From positions 1 to 64,000 of the forward strand of contig NZ_WPIN01000030.1 of the NCBI RefSeq assembly GCF_009754945.1: DNA of 64,000 bases, written 5' to 3'. Source of the stretch: Spirosoma arboris. Its GTDB lineage: Bacteria; Bacteroidota; Bacteroidia; Cytophagales; Spirosomataceae. Made by a program: the position numbers and the translations under genes. Of this stretch, positions 46,600-55,013 are shown one piece after another. The notes below the pieces were generated by a model that had not been told where the DNA came from, did not search any database, and saw nothing but the letters and a program-made list of their open reading frames with translations. Positions within the stretch are counted from its first letter, which is position 1. Every line of letters begins with the position of its first letter.

Positions 46600-47790
46600 C
46601 TATCCCTTAATTGCATCTAGAATAACAGCACAGGCTTCCCGAATCTGTTCCTCTGTAATAATCAAGGGCGGTGCTATCCGCATCGAGTTGTTGCAGAATA
46701 GAAACCAATCGGTAATGACTCCTTTGTCAATAGCCCGGTCGATGACGGGTTTTAATACCTCGAACGAGTCAAATTCAACGGCCAGCATCAGCCCTTTGCC
46801 GCGCACCTCCCGAATAGCTGGGTGTTTTAACAATTGTCGGAATAATTGTCCTTTAGCTTCGGCCTGTTCATGCAGTTTCTGTTCCTGAATCACCTGAAGC
46901 GTAGCCAGCGAGGCCGCACAAGAAACCGGATGCCCGCCAAACGTAGTGATATGCCCTAAAATTGGGTTGTTTTTGAATACGCTCATGATCGCTGCCGAGC
47001 TAATAAACGCACCAATCGGCATACCACCTCCCATGCCTTTGGCACATAGCAGAATATCGGGTATCGTACTCACGGCTTCAAATGCCCAGAATGTCCCGGT
47101 TCGACCAAAACCTGTCTGAATTTCGTCAAAAATTAACAAAGCACCCACGTCGGTGCAGCGTTGCCGGAGGGCCTGGAAGTAGGCCACATCGGCTAAACGG
47201 ACGCCCGCTTCACCCGCTACCACTTCTATAATAACGGCCGCTGTTCGCGACGTGATCCGTTCAATATCGTCCAGCTTTCCGTGCCGAATGTGCCGAATAT
47301 CGGGTAGGAGGGGGCGGTAGTTTTGCTTGAAATTCTCATCGCCGGAGAGCGAAAGCGACCCTTGTGTAGAGCCGTGGTACGCATTGAGGCAACTGATAAA
47401 TTCGGTACGACCCGTATAACGTTTCGCCAGCTTCATGGCTCCTTCAACCGCTTCGGTGCCAGAGTTGGTGAAATAGACATTATCTAAGCCAGCAGGTAAC
47501 GTTTGTACCAGTGCGTGAGCCAGTTGGGTTTGAGGGGTTTGGATATATTCGCCATAGACCATCAGGTGAAGATACTTATCCAACTGGTTCTGAATGGCTT
47601 CTAATACATGTGGATGTCGATGTCCGACATTGCTCACGCCAATGCCCGAAATCAGATCCATGTACGGTTTGTGATCGCCTTGTCTGAAAAGATAAATGCC
47701 TTCGGCTCGCTCAATTTCCAACCCTAACGGGAAATCGGAGGTCTGGGCTATATGCTGAAAAAATAACTGGCGGTGAGTAACCGTTTGCAT
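46600..47790 (-). CDS. Class III PLP aminotransferase (acetylornithine/aspartate aminotransferase family)
   Basis: 396 residues. PLP motifs: VYFTNSGTEAVEGAMKLAKRY, NAYHGSTQGSLSLSGD, LIFDEIQTGFGRTG and the Schiff-base Lys in LCAKGMGGGMPIGA. Family of acetylornithine, ornithine and omega-amino-acid aminotransferases; the exact substrate is not clear. No arginine-pathway neighbours here. Cytosolic. Confidence 0.88.
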   Translation of the reverse strand: MQTVTHRQLFFQHIAQTSDFPLGLEIERAEGIYLFRQGDHKPYMDLISGIGVSNVGHRHPHVLEAIQNQLDKYLHLMVYGEYIQTPQTQLAHALVQTLPAGLDNVYFTNSGTEAVEGAMKLAKRYTGRTEFISCLNAYHGSTQGSLSLSGDENFKQNYRPLLPDIRHIRHGKLDDIERITSRTAAVIIEVVAGEAGVRLADVAYFQALRQRCTDVGALLIFDEIQTGFGRTGTFWAFEAVSTIPDILLCAKGMGGGMPIGAFISSAAIMSVFKNNPILGHITTFGGHPVSCAASLATLQVIQEQKLHEQAEAKGQLFRQLLKHPAIREVRGKGLMLAVEFDSFEVLKPVIDRAIDKGVITDWFLFCNNSMRIAPPLIITEEQIREACAVILDAIKG

Positions 47791-47959
47791 GATAAAACTT
47801 TCAGTGGTACTTCTCAGATCCTAACACCCTCGGCTAGTAAGTTAGCAAATAGATGTTATGTACTGAAAAGCAATAAGTTAATACTGTTGTTCTGAAAACT
47901 AGTAAAACAATGGGTTAACCCATCGCTTATTTACTATCTAAAAACGGGTCAAAGTTACG

Positions 47960-48349
47960 TCATTCCTGCGGGTCTTCTCCCTGATTAATAATGATTGGAT
48001 TTGGATTGATTTCTTCGGGTGGCGTATGCTGATAAAGCATAAACTGTTCAGTTGGCGCGAAACAGATATCGACCTGTTCGATGAATTTACCGGAGCCTTC
48101 CGGATATTCGATTTCGACTTTTTTTGGGTAATTAGCGACCGTTAAGTATTCCGTAGTTAGCTCCCCGTTATCTCCATATAACGTCGATTCGATTGAGAAG
48201 CCGAACGGCATTTTCTTGATGTACCTATCATCAACCCACACGATCATTCGCAGAAATGCCCGTTCCCTCGTAAAGTCTTCATAGACTAAGTGGCGAATTC
48301 GATATTTGGGTTCGAACATGATGCCATTCGATTCCATTTCGGGTTTCAT
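47960..48349 (-). CDS. Hypothetical protein, 129 aa
   Basis: ATG at 48349 (MKPEMESNGIMFEPKYR); an in-frame ATG at 48403 would extend the protein into the promoter-like element. Beta-rich, ends with an acidic tail (NQGEDPQE). No family recognised. Upstream of it lies the 28-base element also found before the phage gene at 57733-58140, so it may belong to the phage region. Confidence 0.6.
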   Translation of the reverse strand: MKPEMESNGIMFEPKYRIRHLVYEDFTRERAFLRMIVWVDDRYIKKMPFGFSIESTLYGDNGELTTEYLTVANYPKKVEIEYPEGSGKFIEQVDICFAPTEQFMLYQHTPPEEINPNPIIINQGEDPQE

Positions 48350-48378
48350 ATATTTTAGATGTATGCTATATTTGACTT

Positions 48379-48406
48379 GAAATGTAAGGCGAAAAGACAA
48401 CAAAAA
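48379..48406 (-). promoter_or_regulatory. 28-base element shared with 58176-58203
   Basis: Plus-strand GAAATGTAAGG-N7-ACAACAAAAA; the copy at 58176 has the same 11- and 10-base ends and differs at three bases in the middle. Both lie 30-36 bases upstream of a leftward start codon, which suggests a promoter or operator. Confidence 0.5.
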
Positions 48407-48525
48407 AAAGCTTGACCTGTTCCCATAGTATGTGAAATTCTCAACCTTCCGCTAATTCTCCAATTGGCGAACTTATACTGGCTGAATCCAGACTACAGGC
48501 CCTGACGGCTGGGCAACGTGTTGAT

Positions 48526-48729
48526 TTGGTTAGTCAGGAGTTTACCCAGTTTCGACAACTGCTCTGGGAATATATCGAGTTGTCCAATGATCCCAATTCG
48601 CACGTGACCGCCTGGAATACGGTCGATATCTACGGTAAAGTTGGTTTGGCAGAGTATCAGGCCACTGGAAATCCCGAAGCCCTTGAGCGGCTCAAGAATG
48701 CAGTGAAAGAGGCCCTGAACCTATTATAA
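48526..48729 (+). CDS. Small hypothetical protein, about 67 aa or longer
   Basis: A rightward frame open from 48436. It has no ATG: the only in-frame ATG (48430) is followed at once by TGA. TTG at 48526 gives 67 residues (MVSQEFTQFRQLLWEYIEL); a CTG at 48478 is another option. The protein-like composition (WEYIELSNDPNS, LKNAVKEALNLL) and the terminator right after suggest a true gene. It may be a tetratricopeptide-like helical protein; no family call. Confidence 0.45.
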   Translation: MVSQEFTQFRQLLWEYIELSNDPNSHVTAWNTVDIYGKVGLAEYQATGNPEALERLKNAVKEALNLL

Positions 48730-48731
48730 AA

Positions 48732-48761
48732 AAACGCTGGCCTCAACTGAAGCCAGCGTTT
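48732..48761. terminator. Intrinsic terminator
   Basis: AAACGCTGGC (48732-48741) pairs with GCCAGCGTTT (48752-48761), following the small rightward gene. Confidence 0.8.
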
Positions 48762-48816
48762 CCGCTTCTATCCACACTACTCATGGCCCGTAGGCGCATG
48801 AAGTATCTATTACAAC

Positions 48817-49083
48817 TTAGTTGTTTGTTGTCGGGAAAATGACTGTTACCAGTGCCTTTCTTAAAGCTGTAGCCTTCTCATCATCCAGCAGAAATTTGTA
48901 TTCAATCTGTCCGTCATCGAGTAGCGTTCTGGTTCCTTGTAAGACTTCAATTTCCATAAAAGGGAAAACTCGCTCTTTCATAATCTGCTCACATACGGGA
49001 GTTAACGTCATGGTTGTTTGGTGCGGGCCAATCGGTTGCCGGTTGTGATCCAAATCACAGGTCATATTTATGTGATTTATCAT
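48817..49083 (-). CDS. Phage hypothetical protein, 88 aa
   Basis: ATG at 49083 (MINHINMTCDLDHN), one base past the upstream stop; an in-frame ATG at 49098 overlaps that gene by 14 bases. No family recognised. Last gene of the leftward phage operon. Confidence 0.55.
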   Translation of the reverse strand: MINHINMTCDLDHNRQPIGPHQTTMTLTPVCEQIMKERVFPFMEIEVLQGTRTLLDDGQIEYKFLLDDEKATALRKALVTVIFPTTNN

Positions 49084-49084
49084 G

Positions 49085-49273
49085 TCAGTCGCGTTCAAAT
49101 AGTAGTTTAATTGTTGCGATCAGCACGCCGACGACGATGCCGAATAGGCCGCTTACTGTTTGTTTGCCCTGATAAGTGAGTGGCCTGGCGTGATAACAGA
49201 TTAGCAGGATACAGATGCAGCACACGATTAGTGATAGGGGATACTGTTTGATGAGTGAGTAGTTGTGGAACAT
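49085..49273 (-). CDS. Small phage membrane protein, 62 aa
   Basis: ATG at 49273 (MFHNYSLIKQY); an upstream ATG at 49408 would overlap the methyltransferase by 98 bases and is unlikely. Two hydrophobic spans (LSLIVCCICILLICY and SGLFGIVVGVLIATIKLLF) with a short loop. Might be a holin-like protein, but it lies in an early-type operon away from lysis genes, so I make no call. Confidence 0.55.
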   Translation of the reverse strand: MFHNYSLIKQYPLSLIVCCICILLICYHARPLTYQGKQTVSGLFGIVVGVLIATIKLLFERD

Positions 49274-49310
49274 AGGGTCAGGTTGTAAGAAATGATTGAG
49301 GTTAAATCTG

Positions 49311-51038
49311 TCATAAAAGCGAGTCAACGCAACGAGACACCAGTAATTCCATCGTCGGGGGTGGGTTGGCATTACCGATCTGCTTTTGCTGGTCAGACTT
49401 GTTTCCAAGGATCGTATAATCTAAAGGAAAACCCTGCGCTCTGGCCGTTTCTTTGGGTTGCAGCATGCGAAAATAGCAATCCTCAATGGCGGGCCTGGTG
49501 TCGATCAAAGCTATACTATCCCGAGTGGGTACCGTTGAGCAGGCTTCAAAAACCTGATTGGCCTGAGGCTGGCCATGATAAGGGAGCATAACCAGACTAC
49601 TCGTTCGCATTGAGGAGACTGTTGCAAGCGGATCGGTAACGTGTTGTGCTTTGCTCTGCCCGCGATGAATCGGCATAAAGCTCGTCACTACTCCACTATG
49701 CCCGCTGGTCATAACTGTATCAGCGGCTTCGGTCTGTGCGTTTCTTGGGCGAGCGGTACCATGAATGGGAATAATAAGAGACATACTATTGCGCTGACCC
49801 GTAATGGTTGGTAGGGCATCAGTCATTTCGCGGGCGGGCGTACTTTTACGATTCGGTACGATAAACGAGTTGGGAGGAATTAATAGCATTTCCTGATTCG
49901 CGGAGGTCTGCGTATGAATTACTTCCGTCAGTGAGCGGGCTGGTGAGCTATCCCGATTCGCTAATAGATAAGGTTGCGGACTCACAAAGGCCATACTCTC
50001 CTGCGTGGTCTGTGTCGGGAAAACATCGCCAAAACCATACGTACGATCCGTTCGTGAATGCGAAAACGACATATCGAACATATAGGGCGAAAATAGATAG
50101 CTAGCATTCCGGGCGCAGATGGTTTGTAGGTAATCCTGCTCCGCCGATCTAACCCGGTTGCCGCTGGGATTAGCCTGATCCAATAGGGTTGGTTGGAGAC
50201 CATACTTATCTAAACCGTATTGGATACGCGCCATCGTATTCGGACTCAGCGGCTTTTTACGGTCGCCGATGCGCTGCATCGGCAGCGATAAATCCAGTGC
50301 GTTCAGTGCTGCATAATAAAACGGCACAACGGGGTCCATGCAGACGCTACAGCGATAAATGTACTGGGTTTTATACTTACCATCCCGGCGTCCATTCTTC
50401 CAGCTCTGATAAGCCTCGACGGTACCGCATTTGACACACGGAGCCTTTGGGCGGATATCCAAATCAGGTTTTTTATTCCCCTTTTTCCAGAAAACGATAT
50501 AGATTCGGTCACGTGACTGCGGGGCAAACTTTCGGCCTGACATATCATGGGCGAACATGGCATTCAGATATACACATTCGTGTAGATAGCCTAGTGCATG
50601 CATCGTCTTGAGCCACGGGTCGAATAATTCCCACATCCGAACATCGACAACGTTTTCCACGATGACGAATTCGTACCGATGAATTTCGGCAAAGCGAGGA
50701 ACGTCCCACATGGTGGCCCGGCTTCGAATAGCCGAGGGGTCAAATGCTTTATTCTGAAAGATTTCCTGTTGATGTAGGTTTTTCCGCTTTTGCCCCTTCG
50801 CTAGTGAATGGTTGGTACATTCGGGCGAGGCAATTAACCCCGTCGTCGATCGGTAGCGGGCCGGATGGGTTTCGGAAATGTCGGCACAATCATGGTGGGT
50901 ATTGGGGTGGTTGGTATTGTGACTTTCAATGGCTAGTTTCCAGTGATTCAGCGCGTATTGGACGTGCGTACCGGCAACATTGCGGGCTCCTTCTGAGCTG
51001 CCACCGCAACCACAAAACATATCAGTTAATGTAATCAT
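49311..51038 (-). CDS. Phage DNA cytosine C5 methyltransferase with zinc ribbon and repeated target-recognition region
   Basis: 575 residues. Motif I FCGCGGSSEG (8-17), motif IV SPECTNHS with catalytic Cys74 (variant of the usual PPC), motif VI ENV (128-130), motif VIII QSRDR (174-178), motif X QIGNANPP with the canonical Asn556. A zinc ribbon formed by Cys201/Cys204 and Cys230/Cys233 is inserted after motif VIII. Residues about 318-514 hold roughly six diverged 33-39-residue repeats (SPAR-x-LTE / LPT-x-T / M-x-LI type), an expanded target-recognition region. Transfers methyl from SAM to C5 of cytosine. Six bases downstream of the helicase fusion gene. Confidence 0.9.
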   Translation of the reverse strand: MITLTDMFCGCGGSSEGARNVAGTHVQYALNHWKLAIESHNTNHPNTHHDCADISETHPARYRSTTGLIASPECTNHSLAKGQKRKNLHQQEIFQNKAFDPSAIRSRATMWDVPRFAEIHRYEFVIVENVVDVRMWELFDPWLKTMHALGYLHECVYLNAMFAHDMSGRKFAPQSRDRIYIVFWKKGNKKPDLDIRPKAPCVKCGTVEAYQSWKNGRRDGKYKTQYIYRCSVCMDPVVPFYYAALNALDLSLPMQRIGDRKKPLSPNTMARIQYGLDKYGLQPTLLDQANPSGNRVRSAEQDYLQTICARNASYLFSPYMFDMSFSHSRTDRTYGFGDVFPTQTTQESMAFVSPQPYLLANRDSSPARSLTEVIHTQTSANQEMLLIPPNSFIVPNRKSTPAREMTDALPTITGQRNSMSLIIPIHGTARPRNAQTEAADTVMTSGHSGVVTSFMPIHRGQSKAQHVTDPLATVSSMRTSSLVMLPYHGQPQANQVFEACSTVPTRDSIALIDTRPAIEDCYFRMLQPKETARAQGFPLDYTILGNKSDQQKQIGNANPPPTMELLVSRCVDSLL

Positions 51039-51043
51039 AATTT

Positions 51044-53551
51044 TTAAGCAGCTTCCTGGTTGTTAATGGTATCAAATAGGGTCGGTATGGCCTGTTTTCG
51101 CTCGACCTGCTGACAATACTTAACACCGGGTTTGAAGTAATCATAATTCAACTCACAACCCCAGCCGCGCCGATCCATCAGCAAGGCCTGATACGGGACC
51201 GACATGAGTCCGCCAAACGCATCGCCAACCAGATCTCCCGGATTCGAATAGCGATCAATCAGCCGGCGGACAATATCAAGAGGCAGGGGACACAAGTGTT
51301 TCTGTTCACGTCGTTGGCCCTGATTGGTATTCAGGGAGCGCATGCGAACCACGTCAGCCCAAACATCAGGATGCCAGCTTTGCGGATCAACAGCCATAAA
51401 ATCAGTGGGTAGATTACCGGCTTTACCCAACGCTTCAGCGATGGCCACATGCCGATCAAAGTCATAAACCGTATGGGCTGATTCGGCGCGCAGGAGCTTC
51501 ATGGCGTATTGAAGGTCATGCGTGGCTATTTCTGACGGTGTCAGCAACCTGTCACCTGATGATCGCCAAAAGCTATGCGCATCAATCTGCCATTTGGCAA
51601 GTGAGTACGCTTCAGGGGTTTTAGTGACGGGCTCATCGGCGTAGGCATTGGATTGGTCGGATGGTAGTTTGCGAAACAGCAATATCTTTTCCGGCACACC
51701 GACGCTCATCTTAGTGCCATCAATTAACATTTCACTATAACCCAGTCGGTAAGTTCCATTGTTCTCCTTCACCACATCCGTTGGAATGGTGATCTCTCCG
51801 CAGTAGACAAAGCCATGCTGTTGAAAACACCTGACGGTATCGTGCGAGAATGGATAAATCGAGTACATGCCCAGGCCGGAAAAATTACCAGGCAGAACAC
51901 GATCTTTTACGTGTACGGCGTAAATGCGGCCCGGTTTGAGTGTACGTAACATGTTGGGTACCAGAAAGCCCATTTGGTGAAAAAAGGCTTCATTCGATGC
52001 ATTGTGGCCGAAATCGTTGTAGTTAGCTGAGTATTCGTACTGAATGCTGAAGGGAATGCTGGTTATTCCCAAATCAAAATAATTGTCGGGTAGGCGCTCA
52101 TGCTCCAGTACCGTGTCGTTGTGGACGCAGGTAAACCGGTCGCCTTTTACTTCAATCCGGTCAACGCCCATTGCCCGGCGCATGGCGATCGTCGCGTCAC
52201 CCGAAAGGCCGTACCGACCAATGATTTCTCGCATATTGGCCAGCAATCGGTCATGCTGTTTCCATTTCCGTAGAAGTGTTCGTCGAATATGATCCTCCGC
52301 ATCGGTATAAATAATATGGATGTGACAAACCTTGGTTTGGCCAAACCGAACGATTCGAAAAATGGATTGGATAAACTCGTTAAACTTGTAGTTTATGCCC
52401 AGAAAAATAGCCTGGTGGCAATGGCGTTGAAAGTTGCAACCCTGTCCAGCAATCTCTGGCTTCGTGGCCAGGATGGGGTATTTACCATTGGCAAAATCAA
52501 TGAGCAGCTTTTCTTTCAGATCGTCTTTCTGGGTGCCATAGACGGTCTTAACGTTCGCCCGATCGGTATTTTTCTCGATTAGCTTACGTTCATCTTCGAG
52601 ATGATGCCAGATCAGGTAGTGACCGGGATCATTTTCAATGATGCTGGCTGCCTTGTTCCACCGCAACTGCATACTGCTCGACTTTTCTTTAGCCGCCGGC
52701 GCAAGTCCGATCGCCGAATCCTTATAGATTTGGAGTTGACCGTCACGACCGACAATTTCAACTTCCTTCGAGGTATCAACCAGGTGCCAATGAATTTGCA
52801 TTTCCGGCAAATCGTACCCCTCATCACTGTAACCCAGATCGGAGGGCTTATTGACGAACAGCGCCCAGGTACTAACCCACAGCCAGAACTCCTCTTCCTT
52901 GTGGGGTAGTAGCGTTAAGTTGTCCGCCTTCTCACTATTGCGCTGGAAGAACCGGGTTTTAGCCTGACCAACGTCCATAATGCCCAGAAAGGAGGCATAG
53001 TTGAGTAGTTCGATAAACTCGTTTGGCGAGGGTGTCGCCGTGGCCACGTACCGCGAGGGTACCGACTGAAACCGTTCGTTAAATTCGATGTAGGTTTTCG
53101 AGCCCAGCGACCTGAGACAAGAGGCTTCATCCAGACAAACGCACTGGTACCGGCTCAGGTCGATATTGCCATCCCGGATGCGTTCGTAGTTGGTCAGGTG
53201 GTAGGGTGTTGTAGTCAGTACGGCATCCGCTTCTGTTTTGATGTACTCTACCGTCATTCCTAGAGCAAGTCCATCAAATTCAACAAACTCCTGACGAACA
53301 CCAAGTGGGCAAATGATCAAACACGGCTTTCCCGATCGCAAATATTCCTGACGGCAAATCTCTAATTGTATCCGCGTTTTACCCAGACCAAAACCGGCGA
53401 AAATGGCCCTCTGTCCACCATATAGTGCCCAGACTGTGCAGTCGCGTTGGTGTGGAAATAGTGACTCGTGTAAGTCTTCTGGCTTGACAACAAAGCCCGA
53501 CCTGGGAGCGGCAACAACTTTGCTTTCTATAAATTTTTGATAGTTACTCAT
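51044..53551 (-). CDS. SNF2-like helicase / DNA methyltransferase fusion
   Basis: 835 residues. N-terminal SF2 helicase: Walker A GFGLGKT (53-59), Walker B CLDEAS (139-144), motif III region TATPSP, motif VI QSIFRIVRFGQ. The C-terminal third is a beta-class amino-methyltransferase: motif IV-like ITSIPFSIQYEYS and near the end motif I DAFGGLMSVP and CELNYDYF. The usual (D/N/S)PP(Y/F) is here S-I-P-F, so activity is uncertain. Such fusions occur in phages and are thought to modify or protect phage DNA (compare P1 DarB). Cytosolic. Confidence 0.85.
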   Translation of the reverse strand: MSNYQKFIESKVVAAPRSGFVVKPEDLHESLFPHQRDCTVWALYGGQRAIFAGFGLGKTRIQLEICRQEYLRSGKPCLIICPLGVRQEFVEFDGLALGMTVEYIKTEADAVLTTTPYHLTNYERIRDGNIDLSRYQCVCLDEASCLRSLGSKTYIEFNERFQSVPSRYVATATPSPNEFIELLNYASFLGIMDVGQAKTRFFQRNSEKADNLTLLPHKEEEFWLWVSTWALFVNKPSDLGYSDEGYDLPEMQIHWHLVDTSKEVEIVGRDGQLQIYKDSAIGLAPAAKEKSSSMQLRWNKAASIIENDPGHYLIWHHLEDERKLIEKNTDRANVKTVYGTQKDDLKEKLLIDFANGKYPILATKPEIAGQGCNFQRHCHQAIFLGINYKFNEFIQSIFRIVRFGQTKVCHIHIIYTDAEDHIRRTLLRKWKQHDRLLANMREIIGRYGLSGDATIAMRRAMGVDRIEVKGDRFTCVHNDTVLEHERLPDNYFDLGITSIPFSIQYEYSANYNDFGHNASNEAFFHQMGFLVPNMLRTLKPGRIYAVHVKDRVLPGNFSGLGMYSIYPFSHDTVRCFQQHGFVYCGEITIPTDVVKENNGTYRLGYSEMLIDGTKMSVGVPEKILLFRKLPSDQSNAYADEPVTKTPEAYSLAKWQIDAHSFWRSSGDRLLTPSEIATHDLQYAMKLLRAESAHTVYDFDRHVAIAEALGKAGNLPTDFMAVDPQSWHPDVWADVVRMRSLNTNQGQRREQKHLCPLPLDIVRRLIDRYSNPGDLVGDAFGGLMSVPYQALLMDRRGWGCELNYDYFKPGVKYCQQVERKQAIPTLFDTINNQEAA

Positions 53552-53553
53552 GA

Positions 53554-53775
53554 TTAGTCCGAAAAGCCGATAGTTCGGCAGGTTGCAGGATTGGTCAGGA
53601 CGGGTTTGGCTTTACCGTCCGCGTCGAGTATTGGTCTGAACTCCTCATCAAGCAGCGTTACGAATACCCTCGTTTTGCCATCGTTACATTCGAATGGCTT
53701 GTCTTTATGGTACCAAAGCGCAAGTTTGCCAGAGCCTGTCTGAATGAGTAGGCCTGAATTGGCGTGTCGGCTCAT
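53554..53775 (-). CDS. Small phage hypothetical protein, 73 aa
   Basis: 73 residues (MSRHANSGLLIQTGSGKLALWYHKD...), beta-rich. No family recognised. Three bases separate it from each neighbour, so it is a member of the operon. Confidence 0.65.
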   Translation of the reverse strand: MSRHANSGLLIQTGSGKLALWYHKDKPFECNDGKTRVFVTLLDEEFRPILDADGKAKPVLTNPATCRTIGFSD

Positions 53776-53778
53776 AGC

Positions 53779-55011
53779 TTAGAATAATAGGAATTGACCT
53801 TTTTTATTAGCGCTTACTTCGGGTTCTGGCTTAATTACAGGCTTAACTTCTGGCTTGATGGCAAGCTGTTCTGTTTTGATCGGCGGCAGCACCAGTGGCT
53901 TTAATGGCTTTTCCGGCCGGGCCGGCTCCTTTGCCCGAATCGTGGTACCATCGATTTCGAGGCCAAACCATTGCAATGAGCGGGGGTGTACGTTATGACC
54001 ACAGCCGCAGTGATAGGCCAACTGCAAGGTGTGATAGCCCTGTCCATTCGAGTAAAACGAGAGCTTTGATGAGCAATTCGTTACAAACAGCAGGGGTGTT
54101 AATTCAAGGCCGACTACTTTATTTGCTCCAAACGGCTGAATCGTTGTCGTCGCAATCAGGGTACCTAGTTCGGGAGTGATGATGGTCAGTTTGTCGCCCT
54201 CCGTGAAAGTCTGACCGGCTAGCAGGAAGGTTCGGCCAGTTGGTTTTTCAATCACTTCAACGGGCTTTGGTTCTGGTAAACTAAGCTTATCAATATCATT
54301 CCGTAGGAGTTTCTCCGCATCCCATTCGGGCAGAATGACATTGATGAACAGTTTACCACCCCAGCTATAGGATTCTGAATAGAGATGAATAGACAGGTGG
54401 TTAATAAATTCAAAAAATAATCCCTTATAGAGGTTTTTTTGCAGGGATTGTGTTTTGAGTTTATGCAGTGGAATACCCCATTTGACTAACGCTTTGTCAC
54501 TTTTTACCGTGTTCTCAAGCAGTGCAGCATCAATGAGTTGGTGAAGTTTTCCATGCGCGGGGCCACCTTCAGGGATGATCACCCGCATTTCGTTACCACT
54601 GTCGTCACATTCACTAATCAGACCAACCAGTAGTTTTGGCAAACTGAGGGCACTGGCCTTATCAACGGCCTGATTCCGGCGATACGCCTTATTCAGTTTC
54701 TGGACAGGTTCTAGAATCTGTCGAATCGTTAGTTCCTGGGCATCTGACTCGTAAGGCTTATAGATAAAGACGGCGACTTTGCCATCATCGATTAGCTTCA
54801 TCGATACCAGTTTTAGGGTACGACCCATTAATATCGTTGCCTGATCAGCCCAACGATTCAGGTCGTTCGTCATGATTCGATTGTACCACTCAACGGTGTC
54901 CGAGAGCGAATAACCAGCGACTAAACGCATCATTGGCGTTGGCGCATAGTCAAGCAACCAATCAAGAATCTTTCGATGTAAATCTGAAGGAAGGATAGTG
55001 TCAGCGCTCAT
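53779..55011 (-). CDS. Phage hypothetical protein, 410 aa
   Basis: No family recognised. N-terminal helical part, a middle region with VIKPEPEV-type Pro/Lys-rich tail at the C-terminus ending KKGQFLLF, which looks like a sliding-clamp-binding (PIP-like Q-x-x-L-x-F) peptide: QFLLF. This could link the protein to the replication clamp (inference). No membrane segment. Two bases from the coiled-coil gene. Confidence 0.65.
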   Translation of the reverse strand: MSADTILPSDLHRKILDWLLDYAPTPMMRLVAGYSLSDTVEWYNRIMTNDLNRWADQATILMGRTLKLVSMKLIDDGKVAVFIYKPYESDAQELTIRQILEPVQKLNKAYRRNQAVDKASALSLPKLLVGLISECDDSGNEMRVIIPEGGPAHGKLHQLIDAALLENTVKSDKALVKWGIPLHKLKTQSLQKNLYKGLFFEFINHLSIHLYSESYSWGGKLFINVILPEWDAEKLLRNDIDKLSLPEPKPVEVIEKPTGRTFLLAGQTFTEGDKLTIITPELGTLIATTTIQPFGANKVVGLELTPLLFVTNCSSKLSFYSNGQGYHTLQLAYHCGCGHNVHPRSLQWFGLEIDGTTIRAKEPARPEKPLKPLVLPPIKTEQLAIKPEVKPVIKPEPEVSANKKGQFLLF

Positions 55012-55013
55012 AC

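Noticed and set aside
49274..49408. Longer form of the small phage membrane protein
   Set aside because: It would overlap the C5 methyltransferase by almost 100 bases; the internal ATG at 49273 fits the gap.
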